A stretch of 64,000 bases of DNA from Psoroptes ovis (taxonomy: Eukaryota > Arthropoda > Arachnida > Sarcoptiformes > Psoroptidae), in NCBI GenBank assembly GCA_002943765.1, contig PQWQ01000013.1, positions 1,178,001-1,242,000 of the forward strand, read 5' to 3'. The position numbers were made by a program, and so were the translations under genes. Shown here piece after piece: positions 40,060 to 51,213 of the stretch. Numbering within the stretch: position 1 is the first letter of the stretch; each line of letters starts with the position of its first letter. The notes under the pieces are model-generated. The model did not search any database. It had not been told where the DNA came from and saw only the letters and a list, made by a program, of their open reading frames with translations.

Positions 40060-41565
40060 ATGTCTGAAACAGCTATTGCTAATGCTGCTACTGATTCTTC
40101 GGAAAATAAATCATCAACAGCATCTACTACGATCAAAGATAATAATAAATCAATGGATTCATCAAAACAATCCAGTAATAATAATAATCAGGTAAAATTT
40201 TAATTTTCAAATGAATCAAATTATTTTGAAATTCATAAACACATGTTTCTGTCAATAATGAAGGCAAATATGATTGATTATTGATGATGGTTTATAGTAT
40301 TTTAGTATTTTACTTTTTTACTTTTCTACTTTTCTAGCTTAAATGTCACTTGTTCATTTAATTCATGCGACAAGCTTACTAAATTTTATTGTTTCGATTT
40401 ACTAATAGTTTTGCAAATGAAAAACTTCATCATTTTCATTTATTTTCAACCTTAAATTTAAGATAAAATCAAAATTAATTTTTATTTTCTCTGTACTATA
40501 CTATATGAACGGTACAAATCTTGAATTTTAACGCGCGATTTTTCTTATATGAAATTTCTGATTTTTTTCAAATTTTTTTTTTCTAAAGGTATCAACAAAT
40601 AATGTTTCCAAAGATTCAAACAAAGCTCAAGAAACCAATAATGTAAGTTCATTTTACTGATTTCGAAAATATAAGATTAATATTTCTGTTTCTCATTCGA
40701 GAAGAAAGACACCGAAATAACACCCGGACGTAAACGTAAGCGAACAGCTGAAGTAACCGATTCATCTTTGGTGTTGGAAACACCACCAGGAGCTGATGGT
40801 AATCGTCGTCAAACTCGTTCAGTAACTCGTGGCACACCAGTACCACCACCATTGGCTCCATCAGCTAAAAAAGCATCGATGGTTAATAATAATGGCAGTA
40901 ATAGTGCTAATAAAGGACGTCGTGGAAGACCACCAAAGAGTGCCACAAGTGATTCAGAAGAATCGGTTAAAATGGAAACGAATGAATCGGATGTTGTTAA
41001 TGAAAATGAAAAAAGTAAAGTAGAAGAAAAAGTAGATGACAATGAAAAAGTTTCCAAACAAAAAACATCGTCAGTCGAATCCAAAAATATTGAAAATAAG
41101 AGTGTTGATTCTTCTAACAAAAATGTTGTTGCTGATAAATCATCTTCATCAACATCACAAGCAACAAAAACTGACGAAACCACAAAAAATACGATATCAG
41201 ATAAGAATGTTGTAAAAAATGAAGTGAAAAAGAATGATGATGAGAAAAAATCACAACAGCAACAACAATCATCACCAAATACGACAACATCTACGAAACA
41301 AAATGAAAATAAATCGAAAACATCAACACAAGTATCAAAATCATCTACTGGATCAGCAAGTATCGCCCAAACTGATAAATCCACAGCAACTCAGCCATCA
41401 TCGACAGATAAAAAATCAATCACCACACCCACATCATCATCATCTACAGCATCAACCACAGCAATGAAAAATGAAAATATCAATAAATCATCAACAGCAT
41501 CAACTACCGCTACCGCAAATACACCTACAAAAACAGAATCAGCCATAAATAATCATGAAAAATAG
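40060..41565 (+). CDS. Low-complexity nuclear protein with an AT-hook
   Basis: Exons are 40060-40191, 40589-40642 and 40702-41565, all phase 0, giving 349 residues. The first two exons encode a Ser/Asn/Lys-rich start (62 residues). Exon 3 opens with the basic stretch GRKRKR, then an Arg/Pro region with RRQTRSVTRGTPVPPP. A canonical AT-hook core, KGRRGRPPKS (133-142, RGRP at 136-139), follows. The rest is Lys/Glu/Ser/Thr-rich and predicted to be disordered. AT-hooks bind the minor groove of AT-rich DNA, so a chromatin role in the nucleus is likely. The mix recalls HMGA-like proteins, but I cannot assign orthology. The middle exon of 54 bases keeps frame if skipped. Polyadenylation signals lie at 41729-41734 and 41754-41759. 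Confidence 0.72.
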
Positions 41566-42422
41566 TCAAGTTTTTTTCACCTCATTTTCTGTTGAAAGAA
41601 TCAAAGAATAGTCGAATATAAGATGAGTTGAAGAATCATTCAAACAAATAATCATTTATTCATTTTATAATTATTACACATTTACATCTTTTTTTTTTGT
41701 CTCCTTTTCTTCTCACAAAACAAAAACAAATAAACGTAAAGCAATGCTAAATTAATAAATTATCACTATTAATCAATTAACTACCATTTAAACAAAAATA
41801 ATATAATCATTCATAATAATATTTGCATTTTGACAGAAAACCAGACACAAACATAACAAAAATCAATTAAATCACAAATGATTTGATTAATTTCCAATGA
41901 ATTTTTTCTTTTCTAGATTTAGACATTTATTTTCATCATCATCAACATTATTATTTTGAATATTTTTCTCACTAAATTGTTTGAAAAAACTTAATTCAAA
42001 TATCAAACCTTATCATTTTTTCTCTCTTTAATTTAGAAAAATGAATTTATTTTGAATTGATCATCAATTACCTATTAACAAAAATTACAAAATTATTTAA
42101 AATAATTTAAATGAGATTTTTGAAATAAAAAAAAATGAATTAAAATTTGAAAATTCATATAAAAACGCATTTAAGATTAGATCAATAAACATCTACAACG
42201 TAAGACAACATGAAAATGCAAATTATCAAAGATAATAAATACCAAATATATTCATACATGATTCAAATTTTCTTTTAAAATTTCAATTTCTTATGATCTA
42301 TTTCTTATCAAATTTTTCATCTTTTCTTTGTCTCTCTTCATTTCTCAATTACAAATTTTATTATTAACAATATAAATAAAATTCATAATTTTTTTTCATT
42401 TCATTTAATCATTTTCAATTAT

Positions 42423-42671
42423 TTAACTGAATGAATAATTGACAATTTTATCGTATTTCGACGATATAATTATTTCCCGATCTTTTGGGTTATTTTCCAT
42501 GATCATCTCTTTCGATGGTGAACAGTTTGAAATTGAATAATCCGTGAGGTCATTTATGAAGCATTTCAAAATGTGTTTTTCAATGATATTTGATTGACCA
42601 ATTTTATAACAATTGCAAAATGTCAAAATTTTGCCAATCGTTTCGGGGAGGATATAATTTTTCGCTTGCAT
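42423..42671 (-). CDS. Hypothetical 82-residue protein, doubtful
   Basis: It is a single open frame starting ATGCAAGCG. Its composition is more balanced than the surrounding shadows (Pro, Glu, Cys, Asp and Gly all occur), with three Cys near the middle (FCNCYK and LKCF). AATAAA appears downstream on the same strand near 42375. I do not recognise a family, and the frame may be chance or a decayed exon. Confidence 0.22.
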   Translation of the reverse strand: MQAKNYILPETIGKILTFCNCYKIGQSNIIEKHILKCFINDLTDYSISNCSPSKEMIMENNPKDREIIISSKYDKIVNYSFS

Positions 42672-43689
42672 AATTCATTTAATTTATTTCAAATTTGTAT
42701 CTGATATTTCGTTGTTGTGTTAACTATATTATAAGACTATAGTCTTTGATCTCTCTTTTATATTTTGTCTAGTTCATTTGATTTTACCATCGTGTGTTAA
42801 GATAATTTTCAAAACACACATGAAACAGTTTTGGTTGAAATGAGTCACTTTCATTTTTAAATTTTTTACGAAAAACATAAATGTCAAAATTGGAAACATG
42901 TTGATCGATTTGATATTTAGTTTTCTTTAAATTTCAACTCATCATTCACCAATAAATTCGCAATCAATCAAGATCATCTATTTTTTTTATCGATTTTAAG
43001 ACTTGTAATGTTTCAATTCATCGTCAATTTAAAATTTGAAAATTCTTCTAAATTCTATATGCTTCACAAGAATAGACTAAGTGAATCTTTTTCAGTTTGA
43101 TACATTGAAAAAAGAAGTTGTGATGATGATGATGGTGGCGGCGGTGGTATATTGTTACTTTTCGACGATCATTATGTTTATTTGTATTTTCAAATAGTTT
43201 AAATTCTATATATTCATTCAAACATAACATTGCTTTTACAAAAAAAAAAAAAAAAATTCGTATTTCAATGATATATCATTTTGAATATTAGAGTTATATA
43301 TTCAATGAAATTTGCAGAATTTATGTAACTTCGGTAAATAATAGTGGCATATATTCGGGTCATCAAACTTTTTATTGAAAATGCAATCATTATATCGTTG
43401 TTTACCGATGAATATTGTTTAGAATCAAATCATCTAAATTCATCACTGGAATTGAAAAGTATTTATGTGATATTGATTTTGACAAAAAAATTAAATTTCT
43501 GTTCATGTTATATTCGCAATTCAATCAGATTTAATAATAATATTGTTTTTGATTATTTATTCATTTATTTTTTTCAGATTTAATAATGAAATAATAATAT
43601 TTGAAATTAATTATAAAAATTATAATAATAAATATTCAATACAAATATTGCTATGGAAGTTAGGTAGTGACTATTATTACGAAATTGTC

Positions 43690-43771
43690 ATAATATTATT
43701 TTGAAAGGAAACAATCATACTACGGCTTGTATTACGGCGACGACAACGATTTCAAACAATGAAAATATTCC
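43690..43771 (+). other. Possible non-coding first exon of ACSL
   Basis: A locally less AT-rich stretch with TACGGCTTGTATTACGGCG near 43720 ends in a strong donor, CC/GTAAGT, at 43771/43772. A potential acceptor, TTCAAAAG, ends at 45150, 88 bases before the ACSL start. Splicing these would give ACSL a short 5' leader exon and a 1.4-kb intron. This is inference from splice signals only. Confidence 0.3.
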
Positions 43772-44618
43772 GTAAGTTTTTTGTAATAATATTTTCAAAT
43801 ATTTATCATTCAATTTTTTTCATTGATATCAATTAGATTTTGTCAAATCATCATCATTATCATTTATTTGTAACTAAAATCCAATTATAATGAATTGTTT
43901 AGGTTGCTCTGAAAGGTTTAGATTCAATCAGAATTGAAGATCAATCAATATGAGAAAATTTATCCATGTACCCAAAGGTTATTTAAGGTATCGTGTTAAG
44001 ATTTGATCAATAGTTTCATATGTAACCCTTGCGTTAGCTTTGCTTCTAATTATTCGATTATAGAGATTGTCATATGTTTCACACAATTAAAGAATTTTTT
44101 ATTATTAAAAGAATACAATCGAATATATTCACATAATTTTTAAATAATATAATCAATTTAAATCATCGTCATAAGCACCAGGATGATGATGATCATATTT
44201 GTTTTATTGTTGTTTGCATTTGTCATAATATTTATAGAAACTAGGTGAAAGCCATAAATCAATTCAGATTGAAATTTTACAGAGTTTCTCAAGCATCTTG
44301 AGAGGCAGCATTGTTTTCACAAAAATCAACCATAAATCATAATTCTTCTATCTAATCAATGTATGAATTCTTAATGTTTCGCAAATTTCTTGCCAAAAAA
44401 AATAAAAAAATTTAAACAGGTTTACAATCACTGAATCTCATACTGTTCATTTCAATGCATTTTCTCTATTTTTCAATAGAACAAGAATAACATTATCAAC
44501 TTCTGATGATCATTGTTGGTTAATGTTAATGTTGGTCTATGTGTGTGTTTGTTGGTATTTGTTAGTCGATTTCGGATAAAAGACTTTTGTTCTTGTTGAA
44601 TACATGTGTTGGTTTGTG

Positions 44619-44635
44619 CGTGTGTGTGTGTGTGT
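44619..44635. repeat. TG microsatellite
   Basis: About eight TG units inside TG-rich DNA that continues in broken form to about 44820. Confidence 0.85.
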
Positions 44636-45237
44636 TTATTTTTGTTTACTTGTTATACTTTTTTTCAATTTTATTATTATTTTCAAATTAGTAATAAAAC
44701 CAGTTTTGCCGTTTTGTAGAGAAATTAAGTCATGTTGCTTTTTTCTTGGGTTCATGTGCTTGTTTGTTTATTTATATGTTCGGGATTTAAATAGTAGTTT
44801 AGTATGCGTGTGTGTGTATTTCATGTTATAAATACGAAAAATGTAATGCTGTTCATCCTTATGATGATGATCATCACCACCATCATTCGGTATTTTTTCC
44901 TAGGTACATTCGTTACTGAAAGATTGTTATTTAAATTGAATTATAAAATGAATATAAAATTCTTGAACATTTCCTTTGATTTTTTCTAATTAAATTTTAT
45001 TTAATTTTTTTCCATAAACAAAAGTGCAAACATAAATAATGATTATAATAATAACGTCAAATCAAATCTGATTATTGTGATTTAAATGATTCAATTTAAT
45101 TTATTAATAATATTCAAATAAAAAGAATCATAATTGATTTTATTCAAAAGCCATAATCATCATTATTATTTATTAATTCATCATCAATTTGGATTGATTC
45201 GAATTGAAAATCATATTTCAAAAATCCCGCCAAAAAA

Positions 45238-47601
45238 ATGATGCAAAAAATATTGATGAATGTTACATTATTTCATACAAAGCTCATTGTAAATACATAT
45301 ACAGCATTAACATTACCATTTTATGCAATTTATCAACGACCATGGCAAAGATTAAAATTATCGAATAAAGTATATGCAAAAATTGTTGCACAAACACCAG
45401 ATTCGGTTACATGGTCAAGAATTTCGAAACCAATTACAAGACCAATAACGAAATGTTCAACATATGTTGAAGCATTTAAATTCATGAAATTAAATGAACC
45501 ATCGATCGGTATACGTGAAATATTAGATGAAAAAATACAGTTCGATGAAGAAGGTAAGTTTGAAATCTAAAATTTTCAAGTGAAATGTAACTATTTTTTT
45601 CGAAAAATAAATTAGGAATACCAATTACAATCGATGGAAAAATTATCAAACAAATTGTTCTTGATGATAAATACCAATGGTTGACTGCTGGTGAAGCATT
45701 AGAGCGTATTGATATTATTGCGAAAGGTTTATATGATATTGGTGTTCGTAAAAATGATAAAGTTGTCATGTATGCTGATTCAACAGCCAATTGGTTCTTG
45801 ACATCATTGGCATTAGGAAAATTGAACGCTGTAACGGTAACATTATTTGCCAATTTAGGCGATTCTGGTGTAATATATGGTATTAATCAAACAAAAGCTA
45901 AATATGTGATCACAACTGAAGAACTTAAAGAAAAAATGTTGACTTATATTGATCGATTACCAGATGTTGAAAATTTAATCTATTATCCAAGACCTAAAAA
46001 TTCGAAACCATTGCCACGTTTTGAAGAAATCGTTATGCCAGATAAATTGGATGTCATTTCGTTTGATCAATTAATGGAAAGAGGAAAAAAATCGCCACCA
46101 ATCGAATTCAAATCACCGCAACCAGATGATTTAGCATTAATCATGTATACATCTGGCACAACCAGTTTACCGAAAGCTGTGATGATCAATCATCGAATGT
46201 TATTGTCTAATATAAATGCATGGTCAGCGATAATTGGTAATAAATATAATGATCCATCAAGAGTTACAATGGCATCGTTTCTACCATTAAGTCACATTTA
46301 TGGCTATGTATTCAACATATTTTTGTTTGTGCATGGAACTAAACTTGCATTCGCAACACCATTTACCTTATTGAATTCATCTCCAGGACATATAGCTGGG
46401 CAAGCTGGTGATCTGAAATTGATTAAACCAGATTTTTTTGTGGTTGTACCGTTGATATTGGAAAGATTTCAAAAAGAGATTTATGCCAAATTAAATCGTC
46501 GTGGATTTTTAGCTGCACCATTATTCACATATTTCATGGAATATAAAAATCGTTGGCTAGATCGTGGATTTAGAACGCCAATTATCGATCGCATTATTTG
46601 CCAAAAAATTAATGATGAATTTGGTGGCAGGTTAAATCTGATTGGAGTTGGTGGCGCTGCCTTACATCAATCAATTGAAAAATTTGCTAGAGCAGCATTA
46701 AATGTCGAGCTTATGATCGGTATTTATCCATTGTTTGGATTACTTTTGTAAATTATATTTTTCTATTTCTATTATGTTAAGGTTATGGTTGCACAGAGAC
46801 GTGTGGCGGAGTTTATGTGAAGGAGGCTAATGATTTGTCACTTGGTACTGTTGGATCACCAGCCGATTTCATATATGGAAAATTATTAGATTGGCCTGAA
46901 GGTGGCTATACCACAAAGGATAAACCTAATCAACGAGGTGAAATTGTTATTGGCGGTGATATGGTTGCTGCTGGTTATTATGAAATGCCTGAAGAAACGA
47001 AAGAAAGCTTTTATAGAGACGAAAATGGTGTTCAATGGTTTCATACTGGTGATATCGGAGAAATTGATCCAAAAAATGGTAAATTGAAAATAATAGATCG
47101 TAAAAAAGATTTAGCCAAATTAGCCAATGGAGAATATGTGTCTCTTGGAAAGGTAACTATCAAAATCATGATCATTATTTAATATAAATGATTAATTTAT
47201 CCATATATCATTAGATAGAGACTGGATTGCGTTCATCACGTTACGTTGAAAATATTTGTATCTGTACAGAAATGTTTTCTAATGATTTAGTTGCATTAAT
47301 CTCACCGAATCGTCGTATTCTTAAAGAGTTGGCAAAAAATTTAAACAAAAGTCAATTAAGTCATCCTGAACGTTGTAAAGATGAAGAAATAATCACGATT
47401 GTACATGCATCGATAAAAGAAACTGGACAAAAAGCTGGATTAAAATCAAAAGAAATACCCGTACAAATATATCTTTGCCCTGAAGAATGGACACCGAACA
47501 ACAATCTATTGACAGCTGCATTCAAATTGAAACGTAAAAATGTTTATAAATATTACGAAGACGAAATCAAAAAAATGTTTAGTTCGACAGTAAATAAATG
47601 A
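45238..47601 (+). CDS. Acsl: Long-chain acyl-CoA synthetase (ACSL3/4 type)
   Basis: Exons are 45238-45553, 45616-46719, 46782-47152 and 47215-47601 (phases 1, 1, 0), giving 725 residues against about 711-720 for ACSL3/4. An N-terminal hydrophobic segment (about 5-33) should anchor it in the ER or mitochondrial outer membrane. The enzyme adenylates a long-chain fatty acid and transfers it to CoA. Adenylate-forming motifs are the P-loop YTSGTTSLPKAV (283-294), PLSHIYG, YGCTETCGG (475-483), WFHTGD (559-564), IDRKKD (578-583), and the catalytic-lysine region LTAAFKLKRK with Lys701. The P-loop departs from the canonical TSGSTGxPKG at two glycines, so catalytic efficiency could differ. All three introns are 62 bp. 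CPSF6 follows 608 bp downstream on the same strand. Confidence 0.93.
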
Positions 47602-47640
47602 GCAAATGAATTCATTGAATTAAATTATAAATTTGTAATT

Positions 47641-47646
47641 AATAAA
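47641..47646 (+). terminator. Polyadenylation signal of ACSL
   Basis: AATAAA lies 40 bases after the ACSL stop codon, followed by T-rich sequence. Confidence 0.65.
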
Positions 47647-48209
47647 TATCTTTTTCTTAAAATTAAAAATTTCATTTCATTTTTTTTTGTTTTTATACGT
47701 TACATTCATGAGATAACGAATACTTTTCCCGTATAAAATGGGTTTTCAATGGATGAGAAAAAATTGAACAATTGAAAATTGTTCACAAAACTATGCTTCT
47801 ACTTTTTATTAATTTACGAAAAAAACATTTTCCTGTTTTTACTTCTGTTGTTGTGTTTTGTTCTGAGGAAAGCAAAGGAAAGAGAAGCAAAAAAGAAAGA
47901 TGTAAAGCGAATAACAGAAATAATACAAAAATTTTCCATTTTTTTTGGCTCAAAAAATTAAATGAATTCAAAACACTTTGATTCTCCAAAGGTGTTGTTG
48001 ACTTTGAGCGCCACACCATTTTTTTATGATGATCAAGATTTTCTTTTGTTTATTTTTCTAACATACGATTTTTACAATTCTTATAATCCCTTCATTTTAT
48101 TTGGATTAAATTCATGAATTTGAATGTATCCTAAACATCCTAAAATCTTGATTATCATCAATTATATTTAATGTTTAATCAATAAATATATTTTTCTTAA
48201 ATTGACAAC
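47647..48209 (+). promoter_or_regulatory. Intergenic region carrying the CPSF6 promoter
   Basis: It lies between the ACSL poly(A) signal and the CPSF6 start. Open frames here are short and low-complexity. The CPSF6 promoter and leader must lie here unless an upstream exon exists. No element stands out apart from a locally GC-richer patch (TTGAGCGCCACACC) near 48003-48017. Confidence 0.4.
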
Positions 48210-50630
48210 ATGGCAACATCTGATGGACCTGAATTGGATCTTTATGCTGATGATATTGGAGATGAATTAACACAGGTATTTTTAATGAGATTGATGTATT
48301 ATAATATGATTAATATTGTATTATATTTTGTTTGCTTTAGGAATATCCTGAAAATGATAATGATTTATATGATGATGTATTGACATCAAATTCTACATCA
48401 TCATCAGCAACCAAACGTAATCAAAATAGTAAATCAACGAAAAATGAAGCAGATGATGATAACAATAATGATAAAGATGATGAACAGCAAAAACAAATGA
48501 ATGGAAGTGAGAATAATTCTAATTCTAATCAAACGAATAGTGGCAGCAGCCAAAATCATTCATTTTCTACTAATAATCAATCGTCGAATGATAATTTGAA
48601 TCATTATCCATCATCAACCAACAACTCAGTACGTAGACCATCATTGTATGTTGGTAATTTGACATGGGTATGTATTTTTAAATTTTTTCCAAAATATTGG
48701 AATCTGATCCAATTATTCAAAATATTATAGTGGACAACCGATGAAGATATTATCAAAGCATTCAGTACCATAAACATAAATGATGTTGTTGAGGTTAAGT
48801 TTTTTGAAAATCGTGCCAATGGTCAATCGAAAGGTTTTTGCACTGTTTATTTTCAATCTGAGCAATCGGTACGTTTGGCATTGGAAAAGATGAAACAAAC
48901 GTAAGTTTTCTCGATATTATCATCAACGTTTTCAATGTTTTCGTTAGAAATATTTTTTTTTTCATTTGAAACAAATAAATTATTTCTTCCATAACATTGA
49001 TAAATCAAAATCAAGTTAATTAAAATAGTCGAAATTTTTCTCACTACTGATAATGATTTTTCGAAGAGCAATAACTTTACATTGTTTCTTTAAACTAGTT
49101 CAATACACAATCAAACACCATTGGTAACATTATGTAATCGACAAAATTTAAATAATTTTGAATTGAAAGCTGGTCGCAAACCGGGAATGAATGGACAACC
49201 ATCTGCGGGCAATACGGGAACAACGACCAATAATTCCACCACTGGCGGTATTGCAAATCAACCTCCTCAACAATTACAACAAGCAAATAATCAACATCAT
49301 CAAAATAGTTTCTTGCTTCAAAATAATCGTAATTTTAATCAACATGGCCCAAACCAAATGCATCAACCGACATCTCATAGGCCGCCATTAATACCAAGAC
49401 CTTCGAGACCTAATGCGCCATTATTGAGTCATCATTCAAATCCAAGTGCCGTTGGTCATACACAACCACGTTTACCAATGCCACATCCAACATTATCTTT
49501 TGGTAATGCTAGTAGCAGTTTAACAGGTGCTGGATCGACATCGTCCGGTAACCATCATCATCAATCATGGAATAATCACTTAATGTCCAATAGTTCGCGA
49601 AACAATCCTCTTCAATCGGCTAACGCGAATCCATTGAATGCAATGATGCGGTTGAATCAAGGTAGTCATCGTTCAATGACTAATCAACCATTGTTAAGTG
49701 CACCAGGTACTCCATCGTCAATCGATTTACGATCACAATTATCCTCAGGTTTGAATTCCCTTCTTTTTGCCCTAATGATCTTAATTTCATGTATTTTGTC
49801 TTTTAGGAAGCCTCCCTGGTGTGCATGGCCAAATAACTCCTGCACAAGCCGCTTTGTTAGCTTCACAACCTGCATTAAATCTTCCGTCTGGTACCAATGA
49901 TTTGATTTCTAATCGATTGTCATCGTTGGGCAGTGTAGGATTTGGTCAAGCTGCAGCTGGTGCTCACTCAATGTATGGTGATCGTTCATTAGATCCATTA
50001 TCATCAATGGGTCATCATCATCATGATCGCATGAGTGAGGCAGAGTTTGAGGAAATATTGAATAAAAATAAAAGCCTAGCTAACACAGTTATATCACAGG
50101 CTGTTTCAGATGCAGCTCTTGGTAATGTTGACCTTAAAGAAATTATTAATTGATGAAAAAATTCCACTAAACGATAATTTGTGTTTTTCGATTTTGAAAA
50201 CATAGGCGATTACACAGGTGCCATTGAAAAATTATCAACAGCTATTTCATTAATGGAAGGCTCACGTGTTTCAAATGATGAGCGATGTAAGATAATTATA
50301 TCAACGATGCAAGATACCTTACATAGTATTAAGCAGCGAGCATATTCAAGCGGCGGTGGTGGATCCAGAAATAGATCAGATCATCGTATGATGCGCTCAC
50401 GATCACGTGACAGAGATGAACATCGTGGTGGAAGTTCATCACATCGTAGCAGCGGTGGCAGAGATCGAGATCAGAGAGATCGTGGTCGCAGTGGCCGTGA
50501 TCGTTCAAGATCCCGAGAACGGGATTATCGTGAAAGATCACGTGATCGTTATCATGAAGATCACCGGTCACATAATGAAGATCGTTATCGTGACAGGGAT
50601 CGCGATAGAGATCATCGTGGCCGGCATTAA
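48210..50630 (+). CDS. CPSF6: Cleavage and polyadenylation specificity factor 6 (CFIm68)
   Basis: Exons are 48210-48275, 48341-48667, 48731-48900, 49099-49748, 49807-50121 and 50206-50630, giving 1953 bases and 650 residues. The acidic N-terminus (ELDLYADDIGDEL) matches the family. An Asn/Ser-rich insert follows, then one RRM with RNP2 LYVGNL (124-129), the family signature NLTWWTTDEDI, and RNP1 SKGFCTVYF (164-172). The middle is Pro/Gln/His/Asn-rich. A conserved block with EFEEILNKNKSLANTVISQA leads into GDYTGAIEKLSTAISLMEG (from 510). The C-terminus (about 563-650) is an Arg/Ser-Arg/Asp domain. The protein partners CFIm25 (NUDT21) in cleavage factor I, which binds UGUA upstream of poly(A) sites in the nucleus. 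CPSF7 is the closest alternative. Confidence 0.93.
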
Positions 50631-50808
50631 TCCAAGTTGAACATAATTGCGCAGAATATAATCATAATTGATAGTTTCTTTCACTTCAAATCAACTACTT
50701 TTTCACGAATCACCGAATGAACTCAACATAATATGAAATCATTGAATTTTTCATCAAAAGTTATTCATAGTTATCACTATCATCATATTCGCTCATCATC
50801 AAAACCAC

Positions 50809-51213
50809 AATAAACTTCTTCACTCTTATTTTGAAAAAATTATAATCAAAAATTAACTGTTCAGTGGCTACTAATCTACAAAATTCATTAATTCGCTTTT
50901 ATGTTCAACTATGACAACATCTGAGATAATTATCTATCACCATCATTATCCACAAGTTATATTGTATTCAGAAAAGTATATGTCCTGTGCACCAACCAAG
51001 GGAAACAAATTATTATAAACAAAAAAAAGATAATTATGTAAATCCGTTTCGAATGTAATAATCAAAAAAATATTGTAATGAAAAATAGATCATCAAATCA
51101 TCGATTACATCATTATATCTGAAATTCATACATATATGTTCATCAAATCAATGATATGAAAGAAGATTATGCTCAGAAAATAGTCAATAATTATTGTACA
51201 CATTTGTAATAAA
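50809..51213 (+). terminator. Two candidate CPSF6 polyadenylation signals
   Basis: AATAAA occurs at 50809-50814 and again at 51208-51213, the latter followed by a TTTTTGTGTGT tract typical of a downstream GU-rich element. Use of both would give 3' untranslated regions of roughly 0.2 and 0.6 kb. Confidence 0.6.

Larger units (their letters stand above)
41566..45237. other. Intergenic stretch between the AT-hook gene and ACSL
   Basis: The first about 200 bases are the 3' untranslated region of the AT-hook gene, with AATAAA at 41729 and 41754. The rest is AT-rich with microsatellites, including a 14-bp palindrome AAGACTATAGTCTT at 42733-42746. It holds one doubtful minus-strand frame (42423-42671) and a possible leader exon of ACSL ending at 43771. 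Confidence 0.6.

Noticed and set aside
40809..41384. 191-codon minus-strand frame
   Set aside because: It is antisense to the AT-hook protein exon. Its Asp/Ser/Phe-rich content is the complement of the Lys/Ser/Thr codons of the sense gene.
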